A DNA stretch of 64,000 nucleotides from Brevibacillus antibioticus (GTDB taxonomy: Bacteria > Bacillota > Bacilli > Brevibacillales > Brevibacillaceae), in the NCBI RefSeq assembly GCF_005217615.1, contig NZ_SZNK01000001.1:2003501-2067500 (forward strand). Reading direction: 5' to 3'. The number at the start of each line of letters is the position of its first letter. Within the stretch, counting starts at the first letter, position 1. A program made the position numbers and the translations under genes. This document shows, one piece after another, positions 24,998 to 33,245 of this stretch. The notes below the pieces were generated by a model that saw nothing but the letters and a program-made list of their open reading frames with translations, was not told the DNA's origin and ran no database searches.

Positions 24998-25885
24998 ATG
25001 AAAGTTTTCCTTACAGGAATAACAGGTTATGTCGGGTCCGTAGTCGCTGAGCATTTTCAGTCCCAAGGCTATCAGGTTGCTGGACTTGTGCGATCACAAG
25101 AGAAAGCGGAGCTGTTGCTCTCACAAGGGTTCACTCCTATTGTTGGCGATCTTGCGGATACCACCTTGTTAACAGAAAGTGTTAAAAAATTCGATGGGGT
25201 CATCCATATGGCGATCTCGCACACACCTGACATGGAAAAACTGGATGTAACAGCCGTTCAGGCAATGCTGGATGGTTTGGAGGGCACAGGCAGGCCATTC
25301 ATTTATACGAGTGGAACGCTGATCTATAACGATACGTACGACAATGTCGTGGATGAGAACTCCCCCCTCAACCCTTTGCCATTTCTCCAATGGAAAGCGA
25401 AACAGGAGCAGGAAGTGTTAGGAGCTGCCAAGCGCAATATTCGTACGATCGTCATACGTCCTACACTTGTATACGGTCGTGGTGGTGGACTCGTTCAAGC
25501 AACCATTCAAAGGACGAAGCTCTCTCAATCAGCCAACTATATCGATGACGGACAAACGACATGGTCTACGATCGATGTTGATGATTTGGCGCGACTTTAC
25601 GAATGCGCTTTTTCACGAGCACAGCCAGGATCATTATTCAATGCGACTTCCAAGGAAATGATCACGACGAAAGAGCTCATGACTTCGATTGCGAAAATAG
25701 CTGGGATAAAAAAAGTAGCATCATGGAGTTATGAGGATGCGGCCAAAGAATTAGGACCAGCCGCTTGGGGGGCGAGCATCAATCAGAGGATATCTGGATT
25801 GCGTGCGGAGCAACAACTGCATTGGGGCCCCTCTCCGAACTCCCTCCGCAAAGAGCTGGAGCAAGGTTCTTATCAAAACAAGTAA
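24998..25885 (+). CDS. NAD-dependent epimerase/dehydratase family protein
   Basis: A 295-residue extended short-chain dehydrogenase. ATG at 24998 with AAAGGAGG seven bases upstream. The NAD(P)-binding motif GITGYVGS is at residues 7-14, VGDLADTTLL and DGVIHMAISH follow, then YTSGTLIYN with the catalytic Ser/Tyr region, and RPTLVYGRGGG. The YxxxK motif is not clear: after YTSGT the residues QWKAKQEQEVLG supply the lysine, so the active site is atypical and a reductase or regulatory role is possible. The gene sits alone, convergent with a MarR regulator. Confidence 0.85.
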   Translation: MKVFLTGITGYVGSVVAEHFQSQGYQVAGLVRSQEKAELLLSQGFTPIVGDLADTTLLTESVKKFDGVIHMAISHTPDMEKLDVTAVQAMLDGLEGTGRPFIYTSGTLIYNDTYDNVVDENSPLNPLPFLQWKAKQEQEVLGAAKRNIRTIVIRPTLVYGRGGGLVQATIQRTKLSQSANYIDDGQTTWSTIDVDDLARLYECAFSRAQPGSLFNATSKEMITTKELMTSIAKIAGIKKVASWSYEDAAKELGPAAWGASINQRISGLRAEQQLHWGPSPNSLRKELEQGSYQNK

Positions 25886-25886
25886 A

Positions 25887-25914
25887 AACCATAGTCCACC
25901 ATCGAACTATGGTT
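25887..25914. terminator. terminator shared by convergent SDR and MarR genes
   Basis: AACCATAGT/ACTATGGTT stem; on the minus strand GGTTTTTAC follows. It overlaps the MarR stop codon. Confidence 0.75.
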
Positions 25915-26395
25915 GTGAATCATCGCTGTCCTGATACGTATGCAGGAATCTGATTGATTTCGTTAATATGCGTATGAGTACCTGCGCATCATCCGTACCA
26001 AGATGCTCATGCAATTGCTGAAAACGATTAAACAGCTCCTTCTCTCTCGCTGCCACAAAATCAAAGCCCTCTTTCGTAGGGGCTACGAGAATGGAGCGTC
26101 GATCCTTGGGACCCACGGTACGGGTGATAAACCTAAGCTGTTCAAGTGATTGAATGACATGCGTTACAGCTGCTGATGTTATTTTCAACTGCTTGCCTAG
26201 CTCGGAAACTCTGATGCCGTCCGTGCCTGGAGGACTTACGTAGGTCAAGTGAACGAGCAAATTCAATTCGCTCTGACGGAGGTCTTTCGACGGACTGAAG
26301 ACATGTCCGATCCGTTTTAACTGACCAAATACGAGAGCCAGCTCTTTCGTCGTATGATCAATGGTAACATCCGAGTTTGTATGGTCTGTACTCAT
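25907..26395 (-). CDS. MarR-family regulator
   Basis: A 162-residue winged-helix protein: DLRQSELNLLVHLTYV, VSELGKQLKITSAAVTHVIQ as the recognition helix, and a wing DRRSILVAPTKEG, all diagnostic of MarR. C-terminal dimer helices follow. It converges on the SDR gene 24998-25885, whose promoter carries a perfect palindrome, and may control it. Ligand unknown. Confidence 0.88.
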   Translation of the reverse strand: MSTDHTNSDVTIDHTTKELALVFGQLKRIGHVFSPSKDLRQSELNLLVHLTYVSPPGTDGIRVSELGKQLKITSAAVTHVIQSLEQLRFITRTVGPKDRRSILVAPTKEGFDFVAAREKELFNRFQQLHEHLGTDDAQVLIRILTKSIRFLHTYQDSDDSQP

Positions 26396-26431
26396 CTGTT
26401 TAGACTCCCATTCTTTGATGGTATCAATCGA

Positions 26432-26722
26432 TTATTTACGAAAAGAAATGACATTGTCAAGAATGAGAGTCCACTTACGACTCGAAAAGGCATCGTATGC
26501 CAAGGTCTGAACTCTGGCATACGGTGTTGACTGGACAACCTCGGGCTTTTCCCTGCCTGACAACACACTTACAATCAGGTCTGCAATCGTGTCCATCTCT
26601 TGTTCCTTCATGCCAAACCGAGTGACTTCTGTCGTCCCGATACGCAGGCTACCCGGTTGCGAAATGGCGATTTGAATGGAATTTGCTTTGTGCTTATCAG
26701 CTATGCAAAGATACAGAAACAA
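26432..26722 (-). pseudogene. C-terminal remnant of a serine hydroxymethyltransferase-like gene
   Basis: The 96-codon frame carries SQPGSLRIGTTEVTRFGMKE and EMDTIADLIVSVLSG, the C-terminal small-domain pattern of serine hydroxymethyltransferase/transaldolase PLP enzymes (usual form GxRIGTPAxTTRGxxExxM). The catalytic large domain, with the PLP lysine, is absent. Just upstream (26722-26790) another frame carries coding-like sequence interrupted by a stop. It lies between the TetR and MarR genes. Judged to be a remnant left by deletion. Confidence 0.65.
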
Positions 26723-26782
26723 GCGGCTACCCCACCAGTATTATTCACGAATGGGATAGCCTCTTCATTATTGAACGTCACT

Positions 26783-27382
26783 CTATAATTCTGCCGATCC
26801 GCTACAATATTCCCGAACAATCTGCTCCTTCATCTCTTCAACCGAAAACCCTTCCGGATAAGTCGTCATCATCAGCATTGCGCCTTGGAGCGCCGAAGAA
26901 AAATAGAGCGATCTCAATCTAGGCTGCTTTACGCCTAACTGTTTGAAAATCTCGCACTGAACTTCAAATTGCCTACGTGACTCCTCATTTAACTGCTCTC
27001 TGTAAGAAGCAAGTACCCGATCATCTTCGGGCTGCGTTTGTAAATTCAAGTAAAAACGATAGACATCCGGTCGTTGGTAGACGTTATCAAGCGCACCGTC
27101 GACAATATGGCGCAGCTGTTCGTGCGGCGTTGCGAGCTGAGTCGCAGCCTCCATCACTTCTTTTACTTCCTCGATCCGGATCTGAACCATCGCGGCGAGG
27201 AGTTCTTCTTTTCCTTTGTAATAATTGTAAAGCAGTCCCTTCGATATCTGGCCCTGTTTGGCTACATCGTCGATTGAGGTTGCGTGGTAGCCTTTTTTTA
27301 TGAAAAGCGTCATCGCGGCTGCATGGATCTTATCCTTTGCAGCTTGGCGAATGCGCTCATTTTCAGCTGGGGTACGCGGCAC
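26783..27382 (-). CDS. TetR-family regulator
   Basis: A 199-residue repressor. GTG start at 27382; GGAGG overlaps the stop of the upstream hydrolase gene, so translation is coupled. Helix-turn-helix: TLFIKKGYHATSIDDVAKQG then QISKGLLYNYYKGKEELL, at about 24-62. The C-terminal half is ligand-binding and dimerising and gives no clue to the effector. It is second gene of the hydrolase-tetR operon, whose promoter region has a TetR-like palindrome. Confidence 0.9.
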   Translation of the reverse strand: MPRTPAENERIRQAAKDKIHAAAMTLFIKKGYHATSIDDVAKQGQISKGLLYNYYKGKEELLAAMVQIRIEEVKEVMEAATQLATPHEQLRHIVDGALDNVYQRPDVYRFYLNLQTQPEDDRVLASYREQLNEESRRQFEVQCEIFKQLGVKQPRLRSLYFSSALQGAMLMMTTYPEGFSVEEMKEQIVREYCSGSAEL

Positions 27383-27389
27383 GGTTCAG

Positions 27390-28139
27390 TCAATCCTCCA
27401 TAAATTCAGTGATAGCGCGGGCGATTTCTTCAGGATGCGTCAATGTCGGTTTATGATCGGCACCAGTAATCTCAACAAACCTTCTCTCTGGTAATACTTC
27501 TTTAAAATATTCAGCAATCCGTTTCGCATCCAGTGCATCTTCCTTGCCGATTATCAAACATGTTTGATTGGCTAATTCTTCGAGCCGCTCAATGGCAGGC
27601 GGCTGCGGCCATACGGACTCCCATGTCACCCACTCGAACATTTTTGCTAGATTATGCTTCGCCATCTCTACCAGTAGGTCCTTCTGTGGACTTGCCATCA
27701 CGAAGCGATACGAACAGGCAGATAAGGACAGCTCTACCATTCGGTCAACATCCGGTGCTGCTTGGATTTTCTGCATCCATTCCGTGAACGTCTGACTCGG
27801 TGTATACCCTGTCACATCAGGAGCAATCAGCACGAGCTTGCTCACTCGCTGCGGATAAGTCAGCGTAAAATCCGTAGCAATTCGACCGCCTATCGAGTGC
27901 CCTACGAGCGTGGCTTTGTCCAGCTGGAAATGGTCCATGACGGCAAGCACATCATCGATGTAGTTCGCTGTCACTGTTGGAGACGGCGATTTCCCGCATC
28001 CGCGTCCATCGAAAGCGATGACCTGATATTGCTTCGCCAGAATCGGCGCGACGAACGTCCAATCTCGCAAATCAGCACCGCCGCTGTGCAATAGAATGAC
28101 TGGTTTTCCTTCCCCTGAAACCTCATAGTACAAATCCAT
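27390..28139 (-). CDS. alpha/beta hydrolase
   Basis: A 249-residue serine hydrolase. Oxyanion motif LLHSGG near 16-21, nucleophile elbow GHSIGG near 82-87, acid in IIGKEDALD near 197 and catalytic His in GADHKPT near 227. FDGRGCGKS is the typical loop before helix A. All triad members are present. Members are esterases, lactonases or dehalogenases; substrate unknown. Co-transcribed with the TetR gene downstream and probably induced by the substrate or a related compound that TetR senses (inference). Confidence 0.9.
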   Translation of the reverse strand: MDLYYEVSGEGKPVILLHSGGADLRDWTFVAPILAKQYQVIAFDGRGCGKSPSPTVTANYIDDVLAVMDHFQLDKATLVGHSIGGRIATDFTLTYPQRVSKLVLIAPDVTGYTPSQTFTEWMQKIQAAPDVDRMVELSLSACSYRFVMASPQKDLLVEMAKHNLAKMFEWVTWESVWPQPPAIERLEELANQTCLIIGKEDALDAKRIAEYFKEVLPERRFVEITGADHKPTLTHPEEIARAITEFMED

Positions 28140-28190
28140 CGGTGATCCCTCCGTGAATTGTAAAATTGGTATATGATCCCAGCTTATTAT

Positions 28191-28208
28191 TGAATGAACG
28201 TTTAGTCA
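28191..28208 (-). promoter_or_regulatory. TetR-type operator
   Basis: TGACTAAACGTTCATTCA on the minus strand, 18-bp palindrome with two mismatched pairs and the ACGT-centred layout common for TetR repressors, about 50 bp upstream of the hydrolase start. Confidence 0.6.
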
Positions 28209-28229
28209 ACAAAAAACAAATGCAATCCC

Positions 28230-28268
28230 ATACAAAACAAAAAGCCCTAATCATCATGATCAGGACTT
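28230..28268 (-). terminator. terminator of the glnK-glnL operon
   Basis: Eleven-pair stem with two wobble pairs (28242-28268) followed by TTTTTGTTTTGT on the minus strand, 27 bp beyond the glnL stop. Confidence 0.8.
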
Positions 28269-28294
28269 ACCTCTACACGTCAGACACAGAACAA

Positions 28295-29227
28295 TCACGC
28301 TTCTGACTGAATGCGCTTCGCCTCTGCATAGAGCACTTGAATGAACTTTTTCATATTGATCCGAATATCTGAACTCGGCGAGGCGGCATTGCTCTTTAAC
28401 TCCGCCATCTTCTTCCACACATACGTAAAATCAAAAAACTGCGAAGCGTAATTTTCGAACTTCCAATTCGAGAGGTCCGCAAGCCCAAGAGACGCCAAAT
28501 GATTCAGCGACTGATAAATCGCTCGGCGGACTCTCTGCTCAGAAGCTTTGACAACCTTTGCGACCTGTGGATCGTCCTCAGCTACTCCGAGCCTGTCCTG
28601 TGCTACTGCCACAAAGATCTCTTTCAAGGCTGGAAATCCATGTTTAAACGTATGCGTCTGTTCGTATCCATGCAAGAAGTCCAAAATATCTAGCAAGTCA
28701 TTGCTTCCATTGTCTCCCGCGATACCCAACTCCGTTAACAGAAACTGACCCGCCTCGCGAAGTGGTTTGCCCTGTGATGGACGAGGTTGTCCGGAAGGCT
28801 GCTGGTCCACCTGCATGACGGCATTCAACGATTTGTGAATGTCCCGTATCGAACGCTCGAGGCGAATTTTCTCGATCACTTTTTGGAGAATAGTCACGAC
28901 TTCGATCTTGTTTACCGGCTTGATAATGTAGTATTCACTTCCAAGGGCATAAGCTTGGGCAATCAAATCTTTCGTTTCTGCCTGAGAAATCATGACGATC
29001 TTTCCCGTGAATGTCGGCTTCACTTGGCGAATCGTCTCAATCCCATCTCGGTTGGGCATGAACAAATCGATTAGCAAAATATCTACGTTGCGTGCGGTTA
29101 ACGTATGACCGTCTACCATCGAGCCGTCAGATGCTTCCCCCACGACCTCTCCCAGATTCTCGTCTTCTATAATTTCCGTCAGCATGAGGCGAACGGCATC
29201 ATCGTCATCCACTAAATAAAACAGCAT
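28295..29227 (-). CDS. glnL: glutamine-responsive response regulator GlnL
   Basis: A 310-residue response regulator. Receiver domain 1-120: acidic pocket DDDD at 8-11, phospho-acceptor Asp in LLIDLFMPNRDG near 54, conserved Thr/Ser and Lys in IIKPVNK near 103. The C-terminal half is a YcbB-type DNA-binding domain (ELGIAGDNGSNDLLDILDFL, SEQRVRRAIYQSLNHLASLG). This pairing is GlnL/YcbB of B. subtilis, which activates glsA-glnT with glutamine (family knowledge). Encoded after its kinase gene with a four-base gap, next to glsA-glnT. Confidence 0.92.
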   Translation of the reverse strand: MLFYLVDDDDAVRLMLTEIIEDENLGEVVGEASDGSMVDGHTLTARNVDILLIDLFMPNRDGIETIRQVKPTFTGKIVMISQAETKDLIAQAYALGSEYYIIKPVNKIEVVTILQKVIEKIRLERSIRDIHKSLNAVMQVDQQPSGQPRPSQGKPLREAGQFLLTELGIAGDNGSNDLLDILDFLHGYEQTHTFKHGFPALKEIFVAVAQDRLGVAEDDPQVAKVVKASEQRVRRAIYQSLNHLASLGLADLSNWKFENYASQFFDFTYVWKKMAELKSNAASPSSDIRINMKKFIQVLYAEAKRIQSEA

Positions 29228-29231
29228 CTTC

Positions 29232-30542
29232 TCACTCTTTCTTCGTTATCGGATCAATTGGTAATCGAATGAGAAAGGTTGTCCCCTTCCCATTTTCTCC
29301 ATCCTGTAGGGAGATCTCCCCTTGCCATTGTTCCACCAATTGTTGTGCATAAGACAGTCCGATCCCTGTAGAGGGGTTGCCGGTTCGATCGTATTTCGTC
29401 GTAAAGCCAGGCTTGAACAGCAAAGCCTTTCGCCGTGGAGGCACCCCCGGCCCGTCATCGTTGATTCTGATTTCCACAAGATCGCCTATCCGATCAATGT
29501 CAATGGAAATGGCTCCTGTTTGCTGGATGGCTTCCACTGCGTTTGCCACCAGATTATTGATCAGGGAAAGCATCATGAAAACGTGGTAGAGAGGATGTGT
29601 CCCCGAAATGGAAGCTGTGATTTGTATGTCCTTCTCCAACAAAGTTGCATACTTCATATTGCTTCGATTGATAATGTCCACGAGCTGATGGATATCCATG
29701 TAATCCGTGATGCTTTCATCGGAAATCAGCTTGTGCAGCCCTGCAAAAATGCGTTGGTTATCCTTTTTAATCTCGTGAACCTCGCCTGCGACAATCAATG
29801 CTTGCTTGGCAAAGCTCTCTACATTCGATGATACTACCTGTTCTTTATGAAGCTCATACAAGCCCTGGTATAGCTCGAAAGACTTCATACTGATACTCTC
29901 GGCATTTTGCAGTGTTTTTTTCAGATGAATCGATTCCTCATACAGGTTTGAAATCAGCATCAGCATATGCTCGTTCTGTTTTCTTGTCTGTTGCTCCCGC
30001 GACTGCGCTTCATACAGCTTCATCATATTGAGAAAACTAATCACGATAAAGATGTGGGATAGCGCGATGACGAGCATTTCTTGCACCGCTCCCCAAGTGA
30101 GAACGGTATCGAGCAGTACATGTTGCGAAAGAAACTCAATGAGGTCAGCCAATACCTCGATGACCATCCCCATTAATCCAACCAAAATCGTCCTGTTGTG
30201 AAAATGGCGTGTTCTGGTTAAATAAAACAGCACAGAATAAGCAAAATAAAAGAAAAAGCTAGAATAATGCGTTTGGAGAGAAGACTCCCATGCTGTTTGA
30301 TTCCCAGCGATGAAGTCAATCACAATCCGAAAGCATACAACCGTAATCCCCGTTAAAAAGCCAGCGAGAACAGATGGAATTCTTTGAAACAGTAATAAAA
30401 AGAAGAAAAACGTAGGAGCTCCAAAGCTAATTCGAAATGTCTCATTGACAGGATAAAATTTCAACTCTCCTGCCAACGGGACCGTAATAAGCATGAGCGC
30501 CAATATATACCATTCTCGTTTTACTTGTGCCTGAACACGCAT
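29232..30542 (-). CDS. glnK: sensor histidine kinase GlnK
   Basis: A 436-residue kinase; ATG at 30542 is favoured, with an in-frame GTG three codons earlier. Six or so N-terminal helices (about 10-190) form a membrane input domain. The phospho-acceptor His lies in GEVHEIKKD near 258, the N box is NNLVANAVEAI, G1 NDDGPG and G2 GIGLSY. The arrangement fits GlnK (YcbA) of B. subtilis, which senses glutamine and phosphorylates GlnL. Divergent from glsA-glnT, its targets. Confidence 0.9.
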   Translation of the reverse strand: MRVQAQVKREWYILALMLITVPLAGELKFYPVNETFRISFGAPTFFFFLLLFQRIPSVLAGFLTGITVVCFRIVIDFIAGNQTAWESSLQTHYSSFFFYFAYSVLFYLTRTRHFHNRTILVGLMGMVIEVLADLIEFLSQHVLLDTVLTWGAVQEMLVIALSHIFIVISFLNMMKLYEAQSREQQTRKQNEHMLMLISNLYEESIHLKKTLQNAESISMKSFELYQGLYELHKEQVVSSNVESFAKQALIVAGEVHEIKKDNQRIFAGLHKLISDESITDYMDIHQLVDIINRSNMKYATLLEKDIQITASISGTHPLYHVFMMLSLINNLVANAVEAIQQTGAISIDIDRIGDLVEIRINDDGPGVPPRRKALLFKPGFTTKYDRTGNPSTGIGLSYAQQLVEQWQGEISLQDGENGKGTTFLIRLPIDPITKKE

Positions 30543-30651
30543 GCCTCTCACTTCCCATGTTGGTTCTTGATGCCCCTATCTATTTTTACCGAGGATTCCA
30601 TAGAGGACAAGTAAAAAAAATTGTGACACTCACATGAAACAATCTGTGAGT

Positions 30652-30667
30652 TTTTGTTTTATTTTGT
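30652..30667 (+). promoter_or_regulatory. GlnL box TTTTGT-N4-TTTTGT
   Basis: TTTTGT-TTTA-TTTTGT exactly matches the direct repeat reported for B. subtilis GlnL upstream of glsA-glnT (established knowledge). It lies about 105 bp before the glsA start codon and just after a hairpin ACTCACA/TGTGAGT (30628-30651) that makes this T-rich stretch look like a terminator tail. Confidence 0.85.
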
Positions 30668-30772
30668 AGGGTGGTTGTAAAGTGATCATTATATGTATTT
30701 TGCGAAGCATGGAAGCGCTTTCTCTTCCTGTTCGCGTAAGAGCAGTGTATTCGATTATTGGGGGGAAAGGCG

Positions 30773-31735
30773 TTGATTCAACAGGTTTTACTCGTGGATG
30801 AATTAGAGCAATGGGTGGAACAATATCGTTCCAAGGCATCTGAAGGAAAATGTGCCAGTTATATCCCTGCTTTGTACAGAGCGGATCCGAATCAGTTAGG
30901 TATTTGTATCATCGAGCCTACAGGAAAAATGCACACCGCGGGTGACTGGGAAGTTCCTTTTACGATGCAAAGTATTTCCAAAGTAATCAGTTTTATTGCT
31001 GCCTGCTGCTACCATGGAATCCCTTACGTATTGGATCGGGTAGATGTAGAACCGACTGGAGATGCATTCAACTCCATTATCCGTTTGGAAATGCACAAGC
31101 CAGGTAAGCCTTTTAATCCGATGATCAATGCGGGGGCGATTACGACATCTTCACTCCTCCCTGGTCAAACACCGGATCATAAACTGCGTTACTTGTATGC
31201 ATTTTTCAGTAAAATCACAGGTATTACGCCAATGGTGAACGAGGAAGTGTTTCTTTCCGAATGGGAAAACTCTCACAGAAACCGTGCACTCGCCCATTAT
31301 TTAAAAGATACGGGCTATCTGGCATGCGAAGTGGAAGAGGCTTTGGAGGTTTATCTAACGCAATGCTCGATTGAAGTAACCACCGAGCAAATTGCTTTGA
31401 TCGGTCTCCTGTTGGCACTCGACGGCTTCCATCCACTGCGCAACGAACAAGTTCTCCCGAAAGATGTCGTCCGTTTAGCCAAAGCACTGATGCTCACCTG
31501 CGGCATGTACGATGCATCAGGCAAATTCGCCGCGAATGTTGGCTTGCCAGCAAAAAGTGGCGTATCAGGCGGAATCATGACACTGGTACCAGCTAACCGC
31601 AAAACACATTCACCGTTTCAATATGGCTGTGGAATCGGTATTTTTGGACCTTCCATTGACGGTTGTGGAAACAGTGTAGCGGGCGTTTCTTTGTTAAAAC
31701 ATATCGCTCAGGAATGGGATGTAACAATTTTTTAG
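30773..31735 (+). CDS. glsA: glutaminase
   Basis: A 320-residue serine-dependent beta-lactamase-fold glutaminase that converts glutamine to glutamate and ammonia. TTG at 30773 is chosen because GGGGGG lies seven bases upstream. Catalytic SxxK is in QSISKVISF near 67-70; NPMINAGAI, YxN-type positions around E/N of the glutamate pocket, and SGVSGGIMTLVP with FGPSIDGCGNSVAG close the active site. Length is normal. Followed 44 bp later by glnT; GlnK-GlnL is divergent. Confidence 0.94.
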   Translation: MIQQVLLVDELEQWVEQYRSKASEGKCASYIPALYRADPNQLGICIIEPTGKMHTAGDWEVPFTMQSISKVISFIAACCYHGIPYVLDRVDVEPTGDAFNSIIRLEMHKPGKPFNPMINAGAITTSSLLPGQTPDHKLRYLYAFFSKITGITPMVNEEVFLSEWENSHRNRALAHYLKDTGYLACEVEEALEVYLTQCSIEVTTEQIALIGLLLALDGFHPLRNEQVLPKDVVRLAKALMLTCGMYDASGKFAANVGLPAKSGVSGGIMTLVPANRKTHSPFQYGCGIGIFGPSIDGCGNSVAGVSLLKHIAQEWDVTIF

Positions 31736-31779
31736 AGAATACTAAGGAAAAAATTCATAACAAAATCCGAGGTGACACG

Positions 31780-33192
31780 ATGCAACAATTCCTACTCGAT
31801 GTAACAGCTTCTATAAACGATTTTTTGTGGTCCTATATTATCATTGTCATGCTAATCGCGTTAGGCTTGTTCTTTACTTTCCGGGGCAAATTTTTGCAAG
31901 TACGTATGTTGCCGGAAATGATCCGTTCCATTAAAGAAGGCAGAGCGAAAGACGATGGAGGCATCTCCCCTTTCCAAGCTTTCGCTATTAGTATGGCCGC
32001 GCGTGTCGGTACAGGGAACATTACGGGAATTGCTATTGCGATCGCATTAGGTGGTCCTGGCGCCGTATTCTGGATGTGGGTTATTGCGATTATCGGTTCG
32101 GCATCTAGTTTTGTTGAGAGTACGCTCGCTCAGATTTATAAAATCAAGGATAAAAACGGTTTTCGTGGCGGTCCGGCATATTACATGGAAAAAGGGCTGA
32201 ACAAACGTTGGATGGGCGCACTGTTTGCTGTCCTCATCACCCTTTCGTTTGGTCTCGTATTTAACGCCGTGCAATCCAACACAATCACGATTGCTTTTGA
32301 AAATTCGTTTGGGACAGATCGTTTGATACTGGGTATCATCATGACGATTGCGTTTGCAGCTATCATCTTCGGCGGTGTGAAACGCATTGCAAAAATGTCT
32401 GAGTACATCGTAATCGTATTGGCCGTATTGTACATCGGGATGGCCCTGTTTATTGTGGTGATGAACATCACAGAGATGCCTGCACTGATCGCATTGATTG
32501 TGAAAAACGCGTTCGGATTCGAACAAATCGCAGGCGGTACTCTCGGTGCAGCGCTCATGCACGGCATCAAGCGAGGATTGTTCTCGAACGAAGCTGGTAT
32601 GGGTAGTGCGCCGAATGCTGCGGCAACGGCAACGACAAGCCATCCCGTGAAGCAAGGTCTGATTCAAGCATTCGGTGTTCTATTCGATACCCTCGTGATC
32701 TGTACAAGCACGGCTTTCATCATTTTGCTGTCCGGCGCTTACACGCAAACAGGACTGAGTGGTATTGAGCTGTCCCAAGCAGCACTGAGCATTCATATCG
32801 GTTCTTGGGCTTCTGGCTTCCTAGCCATTATGGTATTCCTGTTCGCCTTCAGTACATTGATCGGGAACTACTATTACGGCGAGACTAATATCGAGTTTTT
32901 AAAGACAAGCAAAGCATGGCTCATGCTTTATCGTTTAAGTGTACTCGCCATGGTGTTGTTCGGATCAGTGGCAAAGGTACAGCTCGTATGGGATTTGGCC
33001 GATTTGTTCATGGGCCTCATGGTCATCGTCAACCTGATTGCGATCGCCATGTTATCAAAAGTCGCCTATGCTGCGCTACATGATTATTTGGAACAGAAAA
33101 AAGCAGGAAAAAATCCTGTGTTCTACAAGGACAGTATTGAAGGTGCCGATAATATCGAAGCATGGGATGCTGCTCCATCGGCCAACAAATAG
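31780..33192 (+). CDS. glnT: sodium:glutamine/alanine symporter (AGCS family)
   Basis: A 470-residue transporter with about ten helices of the alanine/glycine:cation symporter family. ATG at 31780 has GAGGTGA seven bases upstream; the longer frame overlaps glsA. Signature regions: AARVGTGNITGIAIAIALGGPGAVFWMW-type segment near residues 67-95 and GLFSNEAGMGSAPNAAATA near 265-283. With glsA this makes a glutamine import and hydrolysis unit, the ybgJ-ybgH equivalent. Confidence 0.92.
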   Translation: MQQFLLDVTASINDFLWSYIIIVMLIALGLFFTFRGKFLQVRMLPEMIRSIKEGRAKDDGGISPFQAFAISMAARVGTGNITGIAIAIALGGPGAVFWMWVIAIIGSASSFVESTLAQIYKIKDKNGFRGGPAYYMEKGLNKRWMGALFAVLITLSFGLVFNAVQSNTITIAFENSFGTDRLILGIIMTIAFAAIIFGGVKRIAKMSEYIVIVLAVLYIGMALFIVVMNITEMPALIALIVKNAFGFEQIAGGTLGAALMHGIKRGLFSNEAGMGSAPNAAATATTSHPVKQGLIQAFGVLFDTLVICTSTAFIILLSGAYTQTGLSGIELSQAALSIHIGSWASGFLAIMVFLFAFSTLIGNYYYGETNIEFLKTSKAWLMLYRLSVLAMVLFGSVAKVQLVWDLADLFMGLMVIVNLIAIAMLSKVAYAALHDYLEQKKAGKNPVFYKDSIEGADNIEAWDAAPSANK

Positions 33193-33203
33193 CTCTGCAA
33201 ATC

Positions 33204-33241
33204 AAAACGAGAAGCTTGCTCAGTCAGCAGCTTCTCGTTTT
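33204..33241. terminator. bidirectional terminator between glnT and pnkP
   Basis: AAAACGAGAAGC/GCTTCTCGTTTT stem, T-tract on both strands, between the convergent genes. Confidence 0.9.
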
Positions 33242-33245
33242 TCAT

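Noticed and set aside
32047-32667. Minus-strand frame of 206 codons inside glnT
   Set aside because: Cys/His/Arg-rich translation typical of an antisense shadow of a membrane protein gene.
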